Positions 35,891 to 44,874 of a stretch of 64,000 nucleotides of DNA are shown here, one piece after another. The translations under genes were made by a program, and so were the position numbers. Below the pieces are notes generated by a model, which was given only the letters and a program-made list of their open reading frames with translations, did not search any database and was not told the DNA's origin. This DNA is from Gramella jeungdoensis (GTDB taxonomy: Bacteria > Bacteroidota > Bacteroidia > Flavobacteriales > Flavobacteriaceae): positions 372,001-436,000 of the forward strand of contig NZ_JAMSCK010000001.1 of assembly GCF_023805255.1 (NCBI RefSeq), read 5' to 3'. Position 1 is the first letter of the stretch, and every line of letters begins with the position of its first letter.

Positions 35891-38212
35891 TTGGAAGCTT
35901 ATTTAGCTGAATTGAATGACGCACAGAGGGCTCCGGTGCTACAAAAAGACGGGCCAATGATCGTTATCGCCGGTGCGGGCTCCGGTAAAACGAGGGTGCT
36001 TACCTATAGGATCGCCTATTTGATGAACCAGGGCGTAGACGCGTTCAATATTCTGGCGCTTACTTTTACCAACAAGGCGGCGCGGGAGATGAAGCATCGT
36101 ATTGCTAAGATCGTGGGTAATAGCGAGGCTAAAAATCTTTGGATGGGTACATTTCACTCGGTTTTCGCAAAAATTTTAAGATTCGAAGCCGATAAACTTG
36201 GTTATCCCTCGAACTTCACCATTTATGACACCCAGGATTCTCATAGTGTGATCAGGGCCATCATTAAGGATATGAGGCTGGATAAGGATGTTTACAAATA
36301 TAAGCAGGTCTATAACCGCATCTCTTCATATAAGAACAGTTTGATTACGGTAAAAGCATATTTCCAGAATCCCGAACTTCAGGAAGCTGATGCCATGTCT
36401 AAAAAACCGAGGCTGGGCGAAATTTATAAGGAATATGTTGACCGGTGTTTTAAGGCAGGGGCTATGGATTTTGACGACCTTCTGCTTAAGACCAATGAGC
36501 TTCTGAATCGTTTCCCGGATGTACTTCATAAATATCAGAGCAGGTTTAAATATATACTGGTGGATGAGTACCAGGATACCAACCATTCACAGTATCTGAT
36601 AGTTCGTGCGCTTTCCGATAAATTTCAGAATATTTGTGTGGTGGGTGATGATGCCCAGAGTATCTATGCCTTTCGTGGAGCAAATATCAATAATATTCTG
36701 AACTTCCAGAAAGATTATGAAGATGTGCAAATGTACAGGCTGGAACAGAATTACCGCTCTACTAAGAACATTGTAAATGCCGCGAATTCAATCATAGATA
36801 AGAATAAGACCAAACTGGAAAAAGTGGTTTGGACTGCAAATGATGATGGGCCCAAGATAATAGTGAATAGGCTGCTTACCGATGGGGAAGAAGGAAGATA
36901 TGTGGCAAGCTCCATCTTTGAAAATAAGATGCAAAACCAACTGAATAACAGTGATTTTGCAATTCTCTACAGAACCAATGCCCAGAGTAGGGCAATGGAG
37001 GACGCATTGAGAAAAAAGGATATTCCATACCGCATATACGGCGGGCTTTCTTTCTATCAAAGAAAGGAGATCAAGGATGTACTGGCATATCTCAGGTTAA
37101 TACTAAATCCTAAAGATGAGGAAGCGCTCAAGCGGGTAATTAATTATCCTTCCCGTGGAATAGGTCAGACAACCATGGACAGGTTATCTGTGGCAGCCAA
37201 TCAGCATAACAGGTCGATCTTTGAGATCATTGAAAATCTGGACAGGCTTGATCTCAAGATCAATAAGGGAACTCAAACCAAGCTTGAGAATTTTGTGAAC
37301 ATGATCAAAAGTTTCGCGATCATGAATGAGAGTGCCGATGCTTTTCAGTTAGCTGAAACGGTTACCCGTAAGACCGGTCTGGTTCAGGAATTGAAAAAAG
37401 ACGGGACACCAGAAGGAATTGCCAGAATCGAGAATATCGAGGAATTATTGAATGGTATCCGAGACTTTGTGGAAGGACAAAAAGAGCTTGCAGATGCCAG
37501 TGGTTCTCTTTCTGAATTTCTTGAAGACGTAGCTCTTGCAACCGATATGGACAAGGATACCGGAGATGATGACCGGGTGGCACTTATGACCATTCACCTG
37601 GCAAAAGGACTTGAATTCCCGTATGTCTATATTGTAGGAATGGAGGAAGACCTTTTCCCTTCGGCCATGAGTATGAATACAAGAAGCGAACTGGAGGAGG
37701 AGCGAAGACTTTTCTATGTGGCTCTTACCAGGGCTGAAAAACAGGCATACCTAACTTATACTTTATCTCGATATCGCTGGGGGAAACTTGTAGATGCTGA
37801 ACCAAGCCGATTTATTGAGGAGATAGATGAACAGTATCTGGATATGATGGTGCCTCAGGACGACTATAAGTATAAACCACTGGTAGATACAGATATTTTT
37901 GGAGATGAGGTAGATAAGAGTAAACTAAGACAAACAAAACCAAAGAATGGAACTCCGCCGCCTTCCCATAAGCCTTCCGAAGAGCAATTGCGAAAACTTA
38001 GGAAACTGAAGCCTGCTTCGAGTGAGCCTGCAAAAGCCAGAAATTCCATTGAGCTTGTTGAAGGTAATGAAGTGGAGCACATGCGTTTTGGAAGGGGAAA
38101 GGTGTTGAGCCTTGAAGGCGTTGGGCAGGATAAGAAAGCCGAAATCGATTTTGACGAAGGCGGGATAAAAAAGCTATTACTGCGGTTTGCTAAGCTTAAA
38201 GTGATATCCTAA
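35891..38212 (+). CDS. UvrD/PcrA-type superfamily 1 DNA helicase
   Basis: About 773 residues. Motifs in order are a Q-motif region (LNDAQRAPVLQKDGPM), Walker A IAGAGSGKTRVL, motif Ia LTFTNKAAREM, motif II ILVDEYQDT, motif III VGDDAQSIYAFRGA, motif IV LEQNYRST, and motifs V/VI LMTIHLAKGLEF and RRLFYVALTRAE. A C-terminal tudor-like tail (HMRFGRGKVLSLEG) resembles the RNA-polymerase-contacting part of PcrA. It unwinds DNA in repair and replication. I prefer the TTG at 35891, which has a strong GGAGG five bases upstream and matches the usual N-terminus; a TTG at 35810 would add 27 odd hydrophobic residues. Confidence 0.93.
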   Translation: MEAYLAELNDAQRAPVLQKDGPMIVIAGAGSGKTRVLTYRIAYLMNQGVDAFNILALTFTNKAAREMKHRIAKIVGNSEAKNLWMGTFHSVFAKILRFEADKLGYPSNFTIYDTQDSHSVIRAIIKDMRLDKDVYKYKQVYNRISSYKNSLITVKAYFQNPELQEADAMSKKPRLGEIYKEYVDRCFKAGAMDFDDLLLKTNELLNRFPDVLHKYQSRFKYILVDEYQDTNHSQYLIVRALSDKFQNICVVGDDAQSIYAFRGANINNILNFQKDYEDVQMYRLEQNYRSTKNIVNAANSIIDKNKTKLEKVVWTANDDGPKIIVNRLLTDGEEGRYVASSIFENKMQNQLNNSDFAILYRTNAQSRAMEDALRKKDIPYRIYGGLSFYQRKEIKDVLAYLRLILNPKDEEALKRVINYPSRGIGQTTMDRLSVAANQHNRSIFEIIENLDRLDLKINKGTQTKLENFVNMIKSFAIMNESADAFQLAETVTRKTGLVQELKKDGTPEGIARIENIEELLNGIRDFVEGQKELADASGSLSEFLEDVALATDMDKDTGDDDRVALMTIHLAKGLEFPYVYIVGMEEDLFPSAMSMNTRSELEEERRLFYVALTRAEKQAYLTYTLSRYRWGKLVDAEPSRFIEEIDEQYLDMMVPQDDYKYKPLVDTDIFGDEVDKSKLRQTKPKNGTPPPSHKPSEEQLRKLRKLKPASSEPAKARNSIELVEGNEVEHMRFGRGKVLSLEGVGQDKKAEIDFDEGGIKKLLLRFAKLKVIS

Positions 38213-38279
38213 CCCCCCGTTAAACTTCTGTTATTTAGAACCGTGAAAAGCGGCTTTATTTTTACCTTGAAATGAAAAG

Positions 38280-38492
38280 ATGATAAGGGAAGGAAGTAAA
38301 GTAAAATGGAACTGGGGAAACGGTAAAGCCAGTGGTGAGGTGATCTCCGCCTACACAGGCAAAATCACTAAAACAATTGATGGAAGTGAGATTACACGGA
38401 ATGGCGAAGAAGGAAATAAGGCTTTGTTAAATCAGCAGGAAGATGGAAGTAAGGTTTTAAAGCTGGAAAGAGAAGTTGAAAAGGCTGATTAG
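38280..38492 (+). CDS. DUF2945 (HVA1 tudor-like) small protein
   Basis: A 70-residue cytoplasmic protein with the DUF2945 pattern: GSKVKWNWGNGKASGEVISAY, then ITRNGEEGNKALLNQQEDGSKVLKLEREV. This short beta-barrel (hypervirulence-associated tudor-like) domain occurs in bacteria and fungi without a defined reaction. The gene is 67 bases after the helicase stop and 64 bases before the threonylcarbamoyl-AMP synthase gene, so it may share a transcript with either. Full family length is preserved. Confidence 0.8.
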   Translation: MIREGSKVKWNWGNGKASGEVISAYTGKITKTIDGSEITRNGEEGNKALLNQQEDGSKVLKLEREVEKAD

Positions 38493-38556
38493 GTTTCTGA
38501 ATCCTCAGCTGGTTACATTTTAAAATTGTAAATTTTAATGAGTAAAAAATACTATT

Positions 38557-39180
38557 ATGGCTGCTGAATTAATAAGAATTTACGATGAAAACCCCGCTCC
38601 AAAGCATATTAATAAAGTTGTGGAAGTCCTCAAAAAAGGAGGACTTATTATTTACCCCACAGATACGATCTATGGCTTAGGATGTGATATCACGAATGTT
38701 TCAGCTCTTGAAAAAATAGCACAGATCAAGAATGTGAAACTGGAAAAATCAAACTTTTCCTTTGTTTGTGAAGACCTAAGCAACCTGTCTGATTATGTTA
38801 AGCAAATAGATACAGCCACCTTTAAGATACTGAAGCGATGCCTTCCGGGGCCATATACTTTTATCTTACCGGGAGGGAATAACCTTCCAAATGTGTTCAA
38901 GAAGAAGAAAACGGTGGGAATTCGCGTTCCGGATAATAATATCTGCCGGGCAATTGTAAATGGTCTCGGAAACCCGATAGTTTCTACTTCTATAAGAGAT
39001 GATGATGAGGTGCTGGAATATGGTACAGATCCTGAACTTATCAGGGAAAAATGGAATAATCTCGTAGATATCGTTATTGACGGTGGATATGGAGACAATA
39101 TTCCGTCAACAATTATAGATCTTACAACCGATGAACCTGAAGTTATAAGAGAAGGTAAGGGAAGTGTTGATATATTATAG
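38557..39180 (+). CDS. L-threonylcarbamoyladenylate synthase family (Sua5/YrdC/YciO)
   Basis: A 207-residue protein consisting of one YrdC domain. It has the opening KKGGLIIYPTDTIYGLGCD, the central LPGPYTFILPG and the nucleotide-site VGIRVPDN and STSIR. The family makes threonylcarbamoyl-AMP for the t6A37 modification of ANN-decoding tRNAs. The usual KxR near residue 60 appears as KNVKLEKS, which is closer to the YciO subgroup, so a YciO-like function cannot be excluded. The stop overlaps the convergent lipoprotein stop by six bases. Confidence 0.88.
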   Translation: MAAELIRIYDENPAPKHINKVVEVLKKGGLIIYPTDTIYGLGCDITNVSALEKIAQIKNVKLEKSNFSFVCEDLSNLSDYVKQIDTATFKILKRCLPGPYTFILPGGNNLPNVFKKKKTVGIRVPDNNICRAIVNGLGNPIVSTSIRDDDEVLEYGTDPELIREKWNNLVDIVIDGGYGDNIPSTIIDLTTDEPEVIREGKGSVDIL

Positions 39181-40275
39181 GTCTAAAACCTTATCTAGGT
39201 TTTTGATGAAAAAAGCGTGCACCTCATCTGGTCTTAAGATCATTCCTTTCTTTTTTTCTGAAGAGGCCAGTTCAAATCCTAATTCTGCGGCATTCATTCT
39301 TTGAGTCGGAGTGCCGTGGTGAGTGTTACTTTCCATGAGGCAGTCACCTACGTTGAATGAGAGTCGAAAATATTCTTCTATTTTTTTCCAGTTATAGGTA
39401 GCCCCGCGTTTATGTGTGAGAAAATAGGCAGCTGCATAATCGGCTTCCAGTTCTATGAATCTGGAAACTTGCCAGGTTTCACTATATTCATCAATTTCTG
39501 TCCAGGTCTCGGCATTTTCATACTGTGCCTGATGCCACCACTCGTGAGCAAGAATGGCAGAAAAAGCTATCTGGCCATCGGTTCCGGCCTCAATTAGAGT
39601 CTCTATTAATCCGTCCCCAATTACAAGCAAACCATTGGGTAGCGTAAAAGCATCCATCGCAAAATAGGGACTTTCAGGAAGGCTTGGTGAAAGCATATTT
39701 ATTTCAAGGAGTTCATCGGCTTTGCGATAAGCCTCAGTGCGATTGCGAACAGACCGGTCAAAACTCTCTATCATATCAGTAAGGATCTCCCTGTCGTCAA
39801 GGGATGCTGTATGCTGACCATTTAAGACCATCTTACGGTCAAGATTCCAAAAAGAAGTAAGTTCTCGCATCCTCTTAGCTGCCAGTTGGTCATATTCTCC
39901 ATTAGCTCCATAGTAATTCTCACCACGATAATGGGTTACATACTTCCTGTGTAGCTCTGTGTAATACTGAGCCAATTCAAAATCGAAATATTTATCGTTA
40001 AAAAAGCTCTCGAAATAACCAAGCAAAATACGTGCAAAATCGGTAAATTGGCAGGCTGGCATATCCAGGCCATCATTAAAATACGGTGTGGTAAGGTCGC
40101 ATGAAAACTGCTGGATTTTCAAGGAAAGTTGTAATCTCTTTAATTGATGAACAGATTGCTCAAGATAAGGATGAAATACAGGGTCTTTAAGGCTGAATTC
40201 TTCTTCTGAACAAGCCAGAAAGAGAAATGTACTTATGAGCATACCAATACACCAACAGTAGAATTTCTTCTTCAT
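39175..40275 (-). CDS. Putative zinc-metallopeptidase lipoprotein (HEWWH motif)
   Basis: About 366 residues with an SPII signal (MKKKFYCWCIGMLISTFLFLACSE). The core carries SAILAHEWWHQAQYE, an HExxH zinc motif, then FIELEADYAAAYFLTHK, whose Glu could be the third ligand, and HHGTPTQRMNAAELG, a His/Arg motif like that near the end of M48 peptidases. The order resembles M48-type zinc peptidases, although no multi-TM region is present. It is probably periplasmic or outer-membrane anchored. The ATG at 40275 gives a clean lipoprotein signal; a longer frame from 40317 is unlikely. It converges on the YrdC gene with a six-base overlap. Confidence 0.75.
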   Translation of the reverse strand: MKKKFYCWCIGMLISTFLFLACSEEEFSLKDPVFHPYLEQSVHQLKRLQLSLKIQQFSCDLTTPYFNDGLDMPACQFTDFARILLGYFESFFNDKYFDFELAQYYTELHRKYVTHYRGENYYGANGEYDQLAAKRMRELTSFWNLDRKMVLNGQHTASLDDREILTDMIESFDRSVRNRTEAYRKADELLEINMLSPSLPESPYFAMDAFTLPNGLLVIGDGLIETLIEAGTDGQIAFSAILAHEWWHQAQYENAETWTEIDEYSETWQVSRFIELEADYAAAYFLTHKRGATYNWKKIEEYFRLSFNVGDCLMESNTHHGTPTQRMNAAELGFELASSEKKKGMILRPDEVHAFFIKNLDKVLDL

Positions 40276-40355
40276 TGCTAAAAACTTTTGGTGATCAGGA
40301 TCTGTAAATTTACGCATAAATACCTCTTAGTCAGTCGATTGAGTCTTAAAAATAA

Positions 40356-40381
40356 AAAAGCCCTGCAAATGCAGGGCTTTT
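40356..40381 (-). terminator. Terminator of the OmpA-like lipoprotein gene
   Basis: Arms AAAAGCCCTGC and GCAGGGCTTTT with an AAAT loop, followed on the minus strand by further T residues, 25 bases after the OmpA-like stop. Confidence 0.87.
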
Positions 40382-40406
40382 CATGATATTTCGGAAAATT
40401 ATTTTC

Positions 40407-41252
40407 TTATTCCTGACCAGTAGTGGCTTTTTCCATTCCTTCTTCGATCATGCTGTAGAACTGATCAAGTTTTGGAAGAACAACGATTCTTGTTCTTCTG
40501 TTCTTGGCACGTCCTTCAGCAGTTTCGTTAGTGGCTACAGGAATGTAGTAACTTCTACCAGCTGCAGTCATTCTTGATGGTTCAACACCAAAATCGTCCT
40601 GAAGTACTCTTACTACAGAAGTAGCACGCTTCACACTAAGATCCCAGTTGTCCTCAAACATAGAAGTTTTGATAGGTTTGTTGTCGGTATGACCTTCAAC
40701 CATAAACTCGATATTTGGCTTGTTCTTAACAACAGTAGCAACTTTTCCAAGTACTTCCTTAGCACGTGGAGTAATGTTGTAACGACCACTGTCGAATAAA
40801 AGCTTATCAGAGATAGAAACGTAAACCACACCTTTTTCAACATTGATTTCGATATCCTCGTCGCTCATGTTACCCAAAGCTCCTTTAAGGCTGGTTACAA
40901 GTGCAAGAGTTACAGAATCCTTCTTGTTCATAGCTTCCTGCATAGAACGGATGGCTAGATCCTTCTCTTTGATGCTCTCTAATGAACGCTCAAGGTTTTC
41001 TGCTTCTTTCTTAGAAAGTGTAGCCAGATCTCCTACATTGTTCAGTAACGCAGCATTTGTATTGTTAAGTCTGGTGATTTCCTGGTTCATTCTGTCTTTT
41101 TCATCAAGACAGGAGTTCAGCTTAACAGTGGCAGTGTTTAACTGATCTTGAGTTTCTCTTTGCTTTGCCTCTAGTTCATTGTATTTTTTCTGTGAAACAC
41201 ATGAAGATAGCAAAATGGCAGCTGTAGCCGACAAAAGCATGATTTTTTTCAT
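40407..41252 (-). CDS. OmpA-family peptidoglycan-binding lipoprotein
   Basis: A 281-residue protein with an SPII signal (MKKIMLLSATAAILLSSCVSQ), a long coiled-coil (residues about 25-115, rich in Gln, Leu, Glu and Lys heptads), and a C-terminal OmpA domain: VSISDKLLFDSGRYNITP, FMVEGHTDNKPI, NWDLSVKRATSVVRVLQ, and GRAKNRRTRIVV. The OmpA domain binds meso-diaminopimelate in peptidoglycan, so the protein probably links the outer membrane to the wall. The coiled coil may oligomerise or span the periplasm. It is monocistronic, ending at a clear terminator. Confidence 0.93.
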   Translation of the reverse strand: MKKIMLLSATAAILLSSCVSQKKYNELEAKQRETQDQLNTATVKLNSCLDEKDRMNQEITRLNNTNAALLNNVGDLATLSKKEAENLERSLESIKEKDLAIRSMQEAMNKKDSVTLALVTSLKGALGNMSDEDIEINVEKGVVYVSISDKLLFDSGRYNITPRAKEVLGKVATVVKNKPNIEFMVEGHTDNKPIKTSMFEDNWDLSVKRATSVVRVLQDDFGVEPSRMTAAGRSYYIPVATNETAEGRAKNRRTRIVVLPKLDQFYSMIEEGMEKATTGQE

Positions 41253-41288
41253 AATTCGTTTCTTATAAATTTAAATTGTTAGAATGCC

Positions 41289-41296
41289 CAAAAATA
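41289..41296 (-). promoter_or_regulatory. Possible -7 box of the OmpA-like gene
   Basis: On the minus strand TATTTTTG matches TAnnTTTG and lies 37 bases upstream of the ATG. No good -33 element is seen, so this is weak. Confidence 0.3.
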
Positions 41297-41350
41297 TCAA
41301 AAAAATAGTAAGCCGAAAAGCTATTTTAACATTTCCTTTTTTATTTATTT

Positions 41351-42343
41351 TTAAAGCTGACTGAATTTGTTTTTCTGCCTTATAAAATGAGAGTACACAA
41401 CGGAGGGGATTACATAATATTTCCCGATCAGGAACTTTTTAGGCCTTTTTTTTCTCATCTTTCTAAAATGCCTGTAAAAGCTGGCATGAGCTTCAAGAAT
41501 CGCAAAGAAATGATTGAATTTTCCTTCAAAAAGAAATTTCACTCCTGCCAGGCCGTCAAGAAGCATCCTGATAAATAAAATCAGGTAAACCTTTAAACCT
41601 TCCACATTTTTTAGAAGAAGAAAAAGACTATTCCTGAAGTTAAAAAATGTCTTTTTTGGATTCATCTCCTGCAAAGTGGCACCACCAACGTGATATATGC
41701 GGGAATTACTTACATATTTGATCTTATAGCCTTTATTCTGAAGCCGCCAGCAAAGATCGATCTCTTCCTGATGAGCAAAGAAATCCTCATCCAGCCCTCC
41801 AACTTCGCTATAAGCCGATCTTCTTACCGCCAGACAAGCACCGCTGGCCCAGAATATATACTGGTCGTCATTATACTGCCCGTGATCCTCTTCCAAGTGC
41901 TGAAAGATACGTCCACGACAAAAGGGATAGCCGTATTTATCGATATATCCGCCTGCGGCACCGGCATACTCAAAATGGTCTTTCTTTTTGTAATCCAGTA
42001 TTTTCGGTTGCACTGCGGCAGTTTGTGTTTCCTTTTCAAAAACTTCAATTATTGGTTCTAACCAGTTTTCAGTGACCTCTACATCGCTGTTCAAAAGGAT
42101 CAGTATCTCCTCTTCCACAGATTTCAAAGCCAAGTTGTAACCGCCGGCATATCCAGCATTGCGGTTATTCTGAATGATTTTTACTTCCGGAAACTCATTT
42201 TTTAAGAATTCTACTGACTCATCTTTTGAATCGTTATCGGCGACATAGATTGAAGCTTTTTCAGAATATCGAATAACTGATGGCAGAAATTGTTTCAACA
42301 ATTGCTTTCCATTCCAGTTAAGTATGACAACGGCTACTTTCAT
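41351..42343 (-). CDS. Glycosyltransferase family 2 protein
   Basis: A 330-residue GT-A fold enzyme. It shows VAVVILNWNGKQLLKQFLPS, the nucleotide site YVADNDSKDESVEFL, the DxD-like LLNSDVEVTENWLEP, an acceptor-site region FWASGACLAVRRS, and DEDFFAHQEEIDLCWRL typical of rhamnosyl/galactosyl-type GT2 enzymes. A hydrophobic C-terminal patch (YLILFIRMLLDG) suggests membrane association. It transfers an unknown sugar, probably to a cell-surface glycan. Its start overlaps the end of the HsdR-N-like gene by four bases (ATGA), so translation is likely coupled. Confidence 0.92.
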   Translation of the reverse strand: MKVAVVILNWNGKQLLKQFLPSVIRYSEKASIYVADNDSKDESVEFLKNEFPEVKIIQNNRNAGYAGGYNLALKSVEEEILILLNSDVEVTENWLEPIIEVFEKETQTAAVQPKILDYKKKDHFEYAGAAGGYIDKYGYPFCRGRIFQHLEEDHGQYNDDQYIFWASGACLAVRRSAYSEVGGLDEDFFAHQEEIDLCWRLQNKGYKIKYVSNSRIYHVGGATLQEMNPKKTFFNFRNSLFLLLKNVEGLKVYLILFIRMLLDGLAGVKFLFEGKFNHFFAILEAHASFYRHFRKMRKKRPKKFLIGKYYVIPSVVYSHFIRQKNKFSQL

Positions 42344-42789
42344 GATCGGGAATAATCAGGGATATCTCTTAAAAAGATATAGTTTTCATTCTCATAATCC
42401 ATCTGGCAGAAGTAATGTTCCATACCGTTGGTAACCATTAAAAAATCAGCCTTCAGGCTTAGGTTATACCTGGCTATCTGGTCAAAAACTTCCTGTGTGA
42501 TCTTAACCGAAGGAGCTTTACACTCAACAATTATCTGAATATTACCGTTAGGTTCAAAGACAACTACGTCATATCTTTTGGTAAGCCCGGCGACTTTCAG
42601 CTGTTTTTCGACGTTTATAAGACTTAATGGATATTTCTTTTCAATTTGCAAAAATTTCACGCAATGCTGCCTAACCCATTCTTCGGGAGTAAGGATCACA
42701 AATTTTTTCCTCAGATCGTCAAAAACGGCTATTTTATTTTGATTATTTTTGAACCGAAACGAATATGGGGGAAAATTCAATTTTTGCAT
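42340..42789 (-). CDS. HsdR N-terminal-like nuclease-fold protein
   Basis: A 149-residue protein matching the type I restriction enzyme R-subunit N-terminal (HSDR_N_2) fold. It has ILTPEEWVRQHCVKFL, then KRYDVVVFEPNGNIQIIVECKAP, which forms a PD-(D/E)xK-like core with an Asp in YDVVV and Glu-x-Lys in ECK. QIARYNLSLKADFLMVTNG follows. Stand-alone proteins of this type are widespread in Bacteroidota beside holA and are not part of a restriction system. Nuclease activity is possible but unproven. It is divergent from holA and overlaps the glycosyltransferase gene by four bases. Confidence 0.85.
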   Translation of the reverse strand: MQKLNFPPYSFRFKNNQNKIAVFDDLRKKFVILTPEEWVRQHCVKFLQIEKKYPLSLINVEKQLKVAGLTKRYDVVVFEPNGNIQIIVECKAPSVKITQEVFDQIARYNLSLKADFLMVTNGMEHYFCQMDYENENYIFLRDIPDYSRS

Positions 42790-42793
42790 GCTT

Positions 42794-42801
42794 CAAAAGT
42801 A
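42794..42801 (-). promoter_or_regulatory. Possible -7 box of the HsdR-N-like gene
   Basis: On the minus strand TACTTTTG lies only four bases before the ATG, with a TTG about 21 bases further upstream. If used, the message would be nearly leaderless. Confidence 0.3.
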
Positions 42802-42871
42802 ATAAAGAATATTACAGGCCTGCAATTTACTTTTTAAGTTTTCCCTTGTTCAAAACCTCGCAGTGATCCAT

Positions 42872-43876
42872 ATGGATGAAGCAAGACAAATTGTAACCGA
42901 AATTCAGAAGGGAAATATCAAACCCATTTATTTTCTGATGGGCGAAGAGCCTTACTATATAGATAAGATTTCCGATTTTATTGAAGAAAACATTTTGACC
43001 GAAGAAGAACGGGGTTTTAATCAGATGCTGATCTACGGAAGGGATACCAGTATTGATGAAATTGTGAGCAACGCCAAGCGTTATCCCATGATGGCCGAAA
43101 GACAGGTGGTGATCGTGAAGGAAGCGCAGGACCTCTCAAGGACCATCGAAAAACTGGCCGATTATGCTGAAAATCCCCAGCCTACCACTGTTCTGGTTGT
43201 TTGTTACAAGTATAAGAAGATAGACAAACGAAAAAAATTGCATAAGTCGATCTCGAAGAGCGGGGTGATTTTTGAAGGAAAACGCCTTTATGAAAACCAG
43301 GTTGGTGATTGGATCATAAAGACCATGAAGGGCAGGGGCTACGTGGTTTCTCCTAAAGCCGCTCAGATGCTGGTTGAATTCCTGGGAACCGATCTCGGAA
43401 AGATCGATAATGAACTTCAAAAATTACAGCTTATCTGTCCTCAGGGAACTACCCTTAGTCCTGAGATTATTGAGGAAAATATAGGGATAAGCAAGGATTT
43501 CAATAATTTTGAATTGCGTAAGGCAATTGGAGAAAGGGATTCGTTGAAAGCTCATCGCATAATTAATTATTTTGCGCAAAACCCTAAGGATAATCCTTTG
43601 GTAGTTACAATTTCACTTCTCTTTTCCTATTTCTCGCAGATACTTCAATATCATGGCCTAACCGATAAATCCAAAGGGAGTGTGGCAAAGCAGTTGAAAG
43701 TGAATCCGTATTTCGTGAGTGACTATGCTGTGGCCGCGAGGAATTATCCGATGAAAAAGGTAAGTAAAGCTATAAGTCTGCTTCAGGAAACAGATGTAAA
43801 AAGTAAAGGGGTTGGGGCAGCTAATGTTTCACATGGAGACCTGCTGAAGGAACTCTTGGTTAAAATAATGAATTAA
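42872..43876 (+). CDS. holA: DNA polymerase III subunit delta
   Basis: About 334 residues. The N-terminus (MDEARQIVTEIQKGNIKPIY, then FLMGEEPYYIDKISDFIEE) is the signature of Bacteroidota HolA. The protein continues with an AAA+-like fold lacking ATPase motifs (QVVIVKEAQDLS, VLVVCYKYKKIDKRKKLHK) and a C-terminal helical collar domain. The delta subunit opens the sliding clamp during loading. The ATG at 42872 fits homologues; a GTG three codons earlier is possible. menA starts three bases after the stop, so the genes are probably cotranscribed. Confidence 0.93.
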   Translation: MDEARQIVTEIQKGNIKPIYFLMGEEPYYIDKISDFIEENILTEEERGFNQMLIYGRDTSIDEIVSNAKRYPMMAERQVVIVKEAQDLSRTIEKLADYAENPQPTTVLVVCYKYKKIDKRKKLHKSISKSGVIFEGKRLYENQVGDWIIKTMKGRGYVVSPKAAQMLVEFLGTDLGKIDNELQKLQLICPQGTTLSPEIIEENIGISKDFNNFELRKAIGERDSLKAHRIINYFAQNPKDNPLVVTISLLFSYFSQILQYHGLTDKSKGSVAKQLKVNPYFVSDYAVAARNYPMKKVSKAISLLQETDVKSKGVGAANVSHGDLLKELLVKIMN

Positions 43877-43879
43877 GGA

Positions 43880-44782
43880 ATGAGCAAATTATCATCCTGG
43901 ATCGGGGCGGCCAGACTAAGAACTTTACCTTTATCTATTTCGGGAATCATTGTTGGCAGTAGTATAGCAGGAAGTGAAGGTTATTTTGATATTGCTATCT
44001 TCAGTCTTGCCCTGGGGACAACTTTAGGCCTGCAAATTTTATCCAATTTTGCGAATGATTATGGAGACGGGGTTAAAGGAACCGATAATGAGGAAAGAAT
44101 AGGTCCGGCCCGGGCAATACAAAGCGGCCTTATTACCCAAAAAGATATGCTGTTAGCTATTATAATCACCGCAATAACAACCCTTTTGTTAGCAGTGCTT
44201 TTGATCTATGCCGCTTTTGGAAGTGAAATGATGCTCACTTCTCTTGTTTTTTTCATTCTGGGAGTGGGAGCCATAATCGCGGCGATAAAATATACCATGG
44301 GAGATTCGGCATATGGTTATCGCGGCTTTGGTGACCTGTTCGTATTTGTGTTTTTCGGACTGGTAGCCGTTTACGGGTCTTATTATCTGTATAGCCATGA
44401 CCATAGTTTTATTAGTCTTTTTCCCGCTATTTCCATTGGGCTTCTAAGCGTAGCAGTACTTAATTTAAATAATCTTAGAGACCGAATTTCAGATAAAAAA
44501 GCAGGAAAGATAACGATGGTGGTCAAACTGGGTGAGAATAGGGCTAAGGATTATCATTATATTTTGATCATTGGAGCTTTATTCTGCCTGGTCATTTATT
44601 CGGTGATCACTTCCCAGGATCTTAATGACTTTATCTATCTGTTTGCCTTTATTCCCCTTGTTTTTCATCTTCAAAGAGTGGTTAATAATGAGAATCCTAC
44701 ATTGCTTGATCCCGAATTAAAAATTGTAGCTCTTTCGACTTTCGGGATTTCCTTTTTATTTGCTTTAGGACTTATATGGTAG
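43880..44782 (+). CDS. menA: 1,4-dihydroxy-2-naphthoate polyprenyltransferase
   Basis: A 300-residue UbiA-superfamily integral membrane enzyme with eight to nine hydrophobic helices. The prenyl-diphosphate/Mg site is SNFANDYGDGVKGTDNEER (residues about 56-74), and the second Asp-rich motif is NLNNLRDRISDKKAGK. The N-terminus (WIGAARLRTLPLSISG) is typical of MenA. It attaches the isoprenoid tail to 1,4-dihydroxy-2-naphthoate in menaquinone synthesis. It begins the menaquinone locus with menC and menE downstream, and follows holA by three bases. Confidence 0.95.
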   Translation: MSKLSSWIGAARLRTLPLSISGIIVGSSIAGSEGYFDIAIFSLALGTTLGLQILSNFANDYGDGVKGTDNEERIGPARAIQSGLITQKDMLLAIIITAITTLLLAVLLIYAAFGSEMMLTSLVFFILGVGAIIAAIKYTMGDSAYGYRGFGDLFVFVFFGLVAVYGSYYLYSHDHSFISLFPAISIGLLSVAVLNLNNLRDRISDKKAGKITMVVKLGENRAKDYHYILIIGALFCLVIYSVITSQDLNDFIYLFAFIPLVFHLQRVVNNENPTLLDPELKIVALSTFGISFLFALGLIW

Positions 44783-44874
44783 ATTTTCTAGGGCTTTAAC
44801 AAAATTATATACTGTGTGCACAAAAGGTTTTTAGACTAATTTCTATTTTTATAAAAAACCGAAAAACTGGAATT

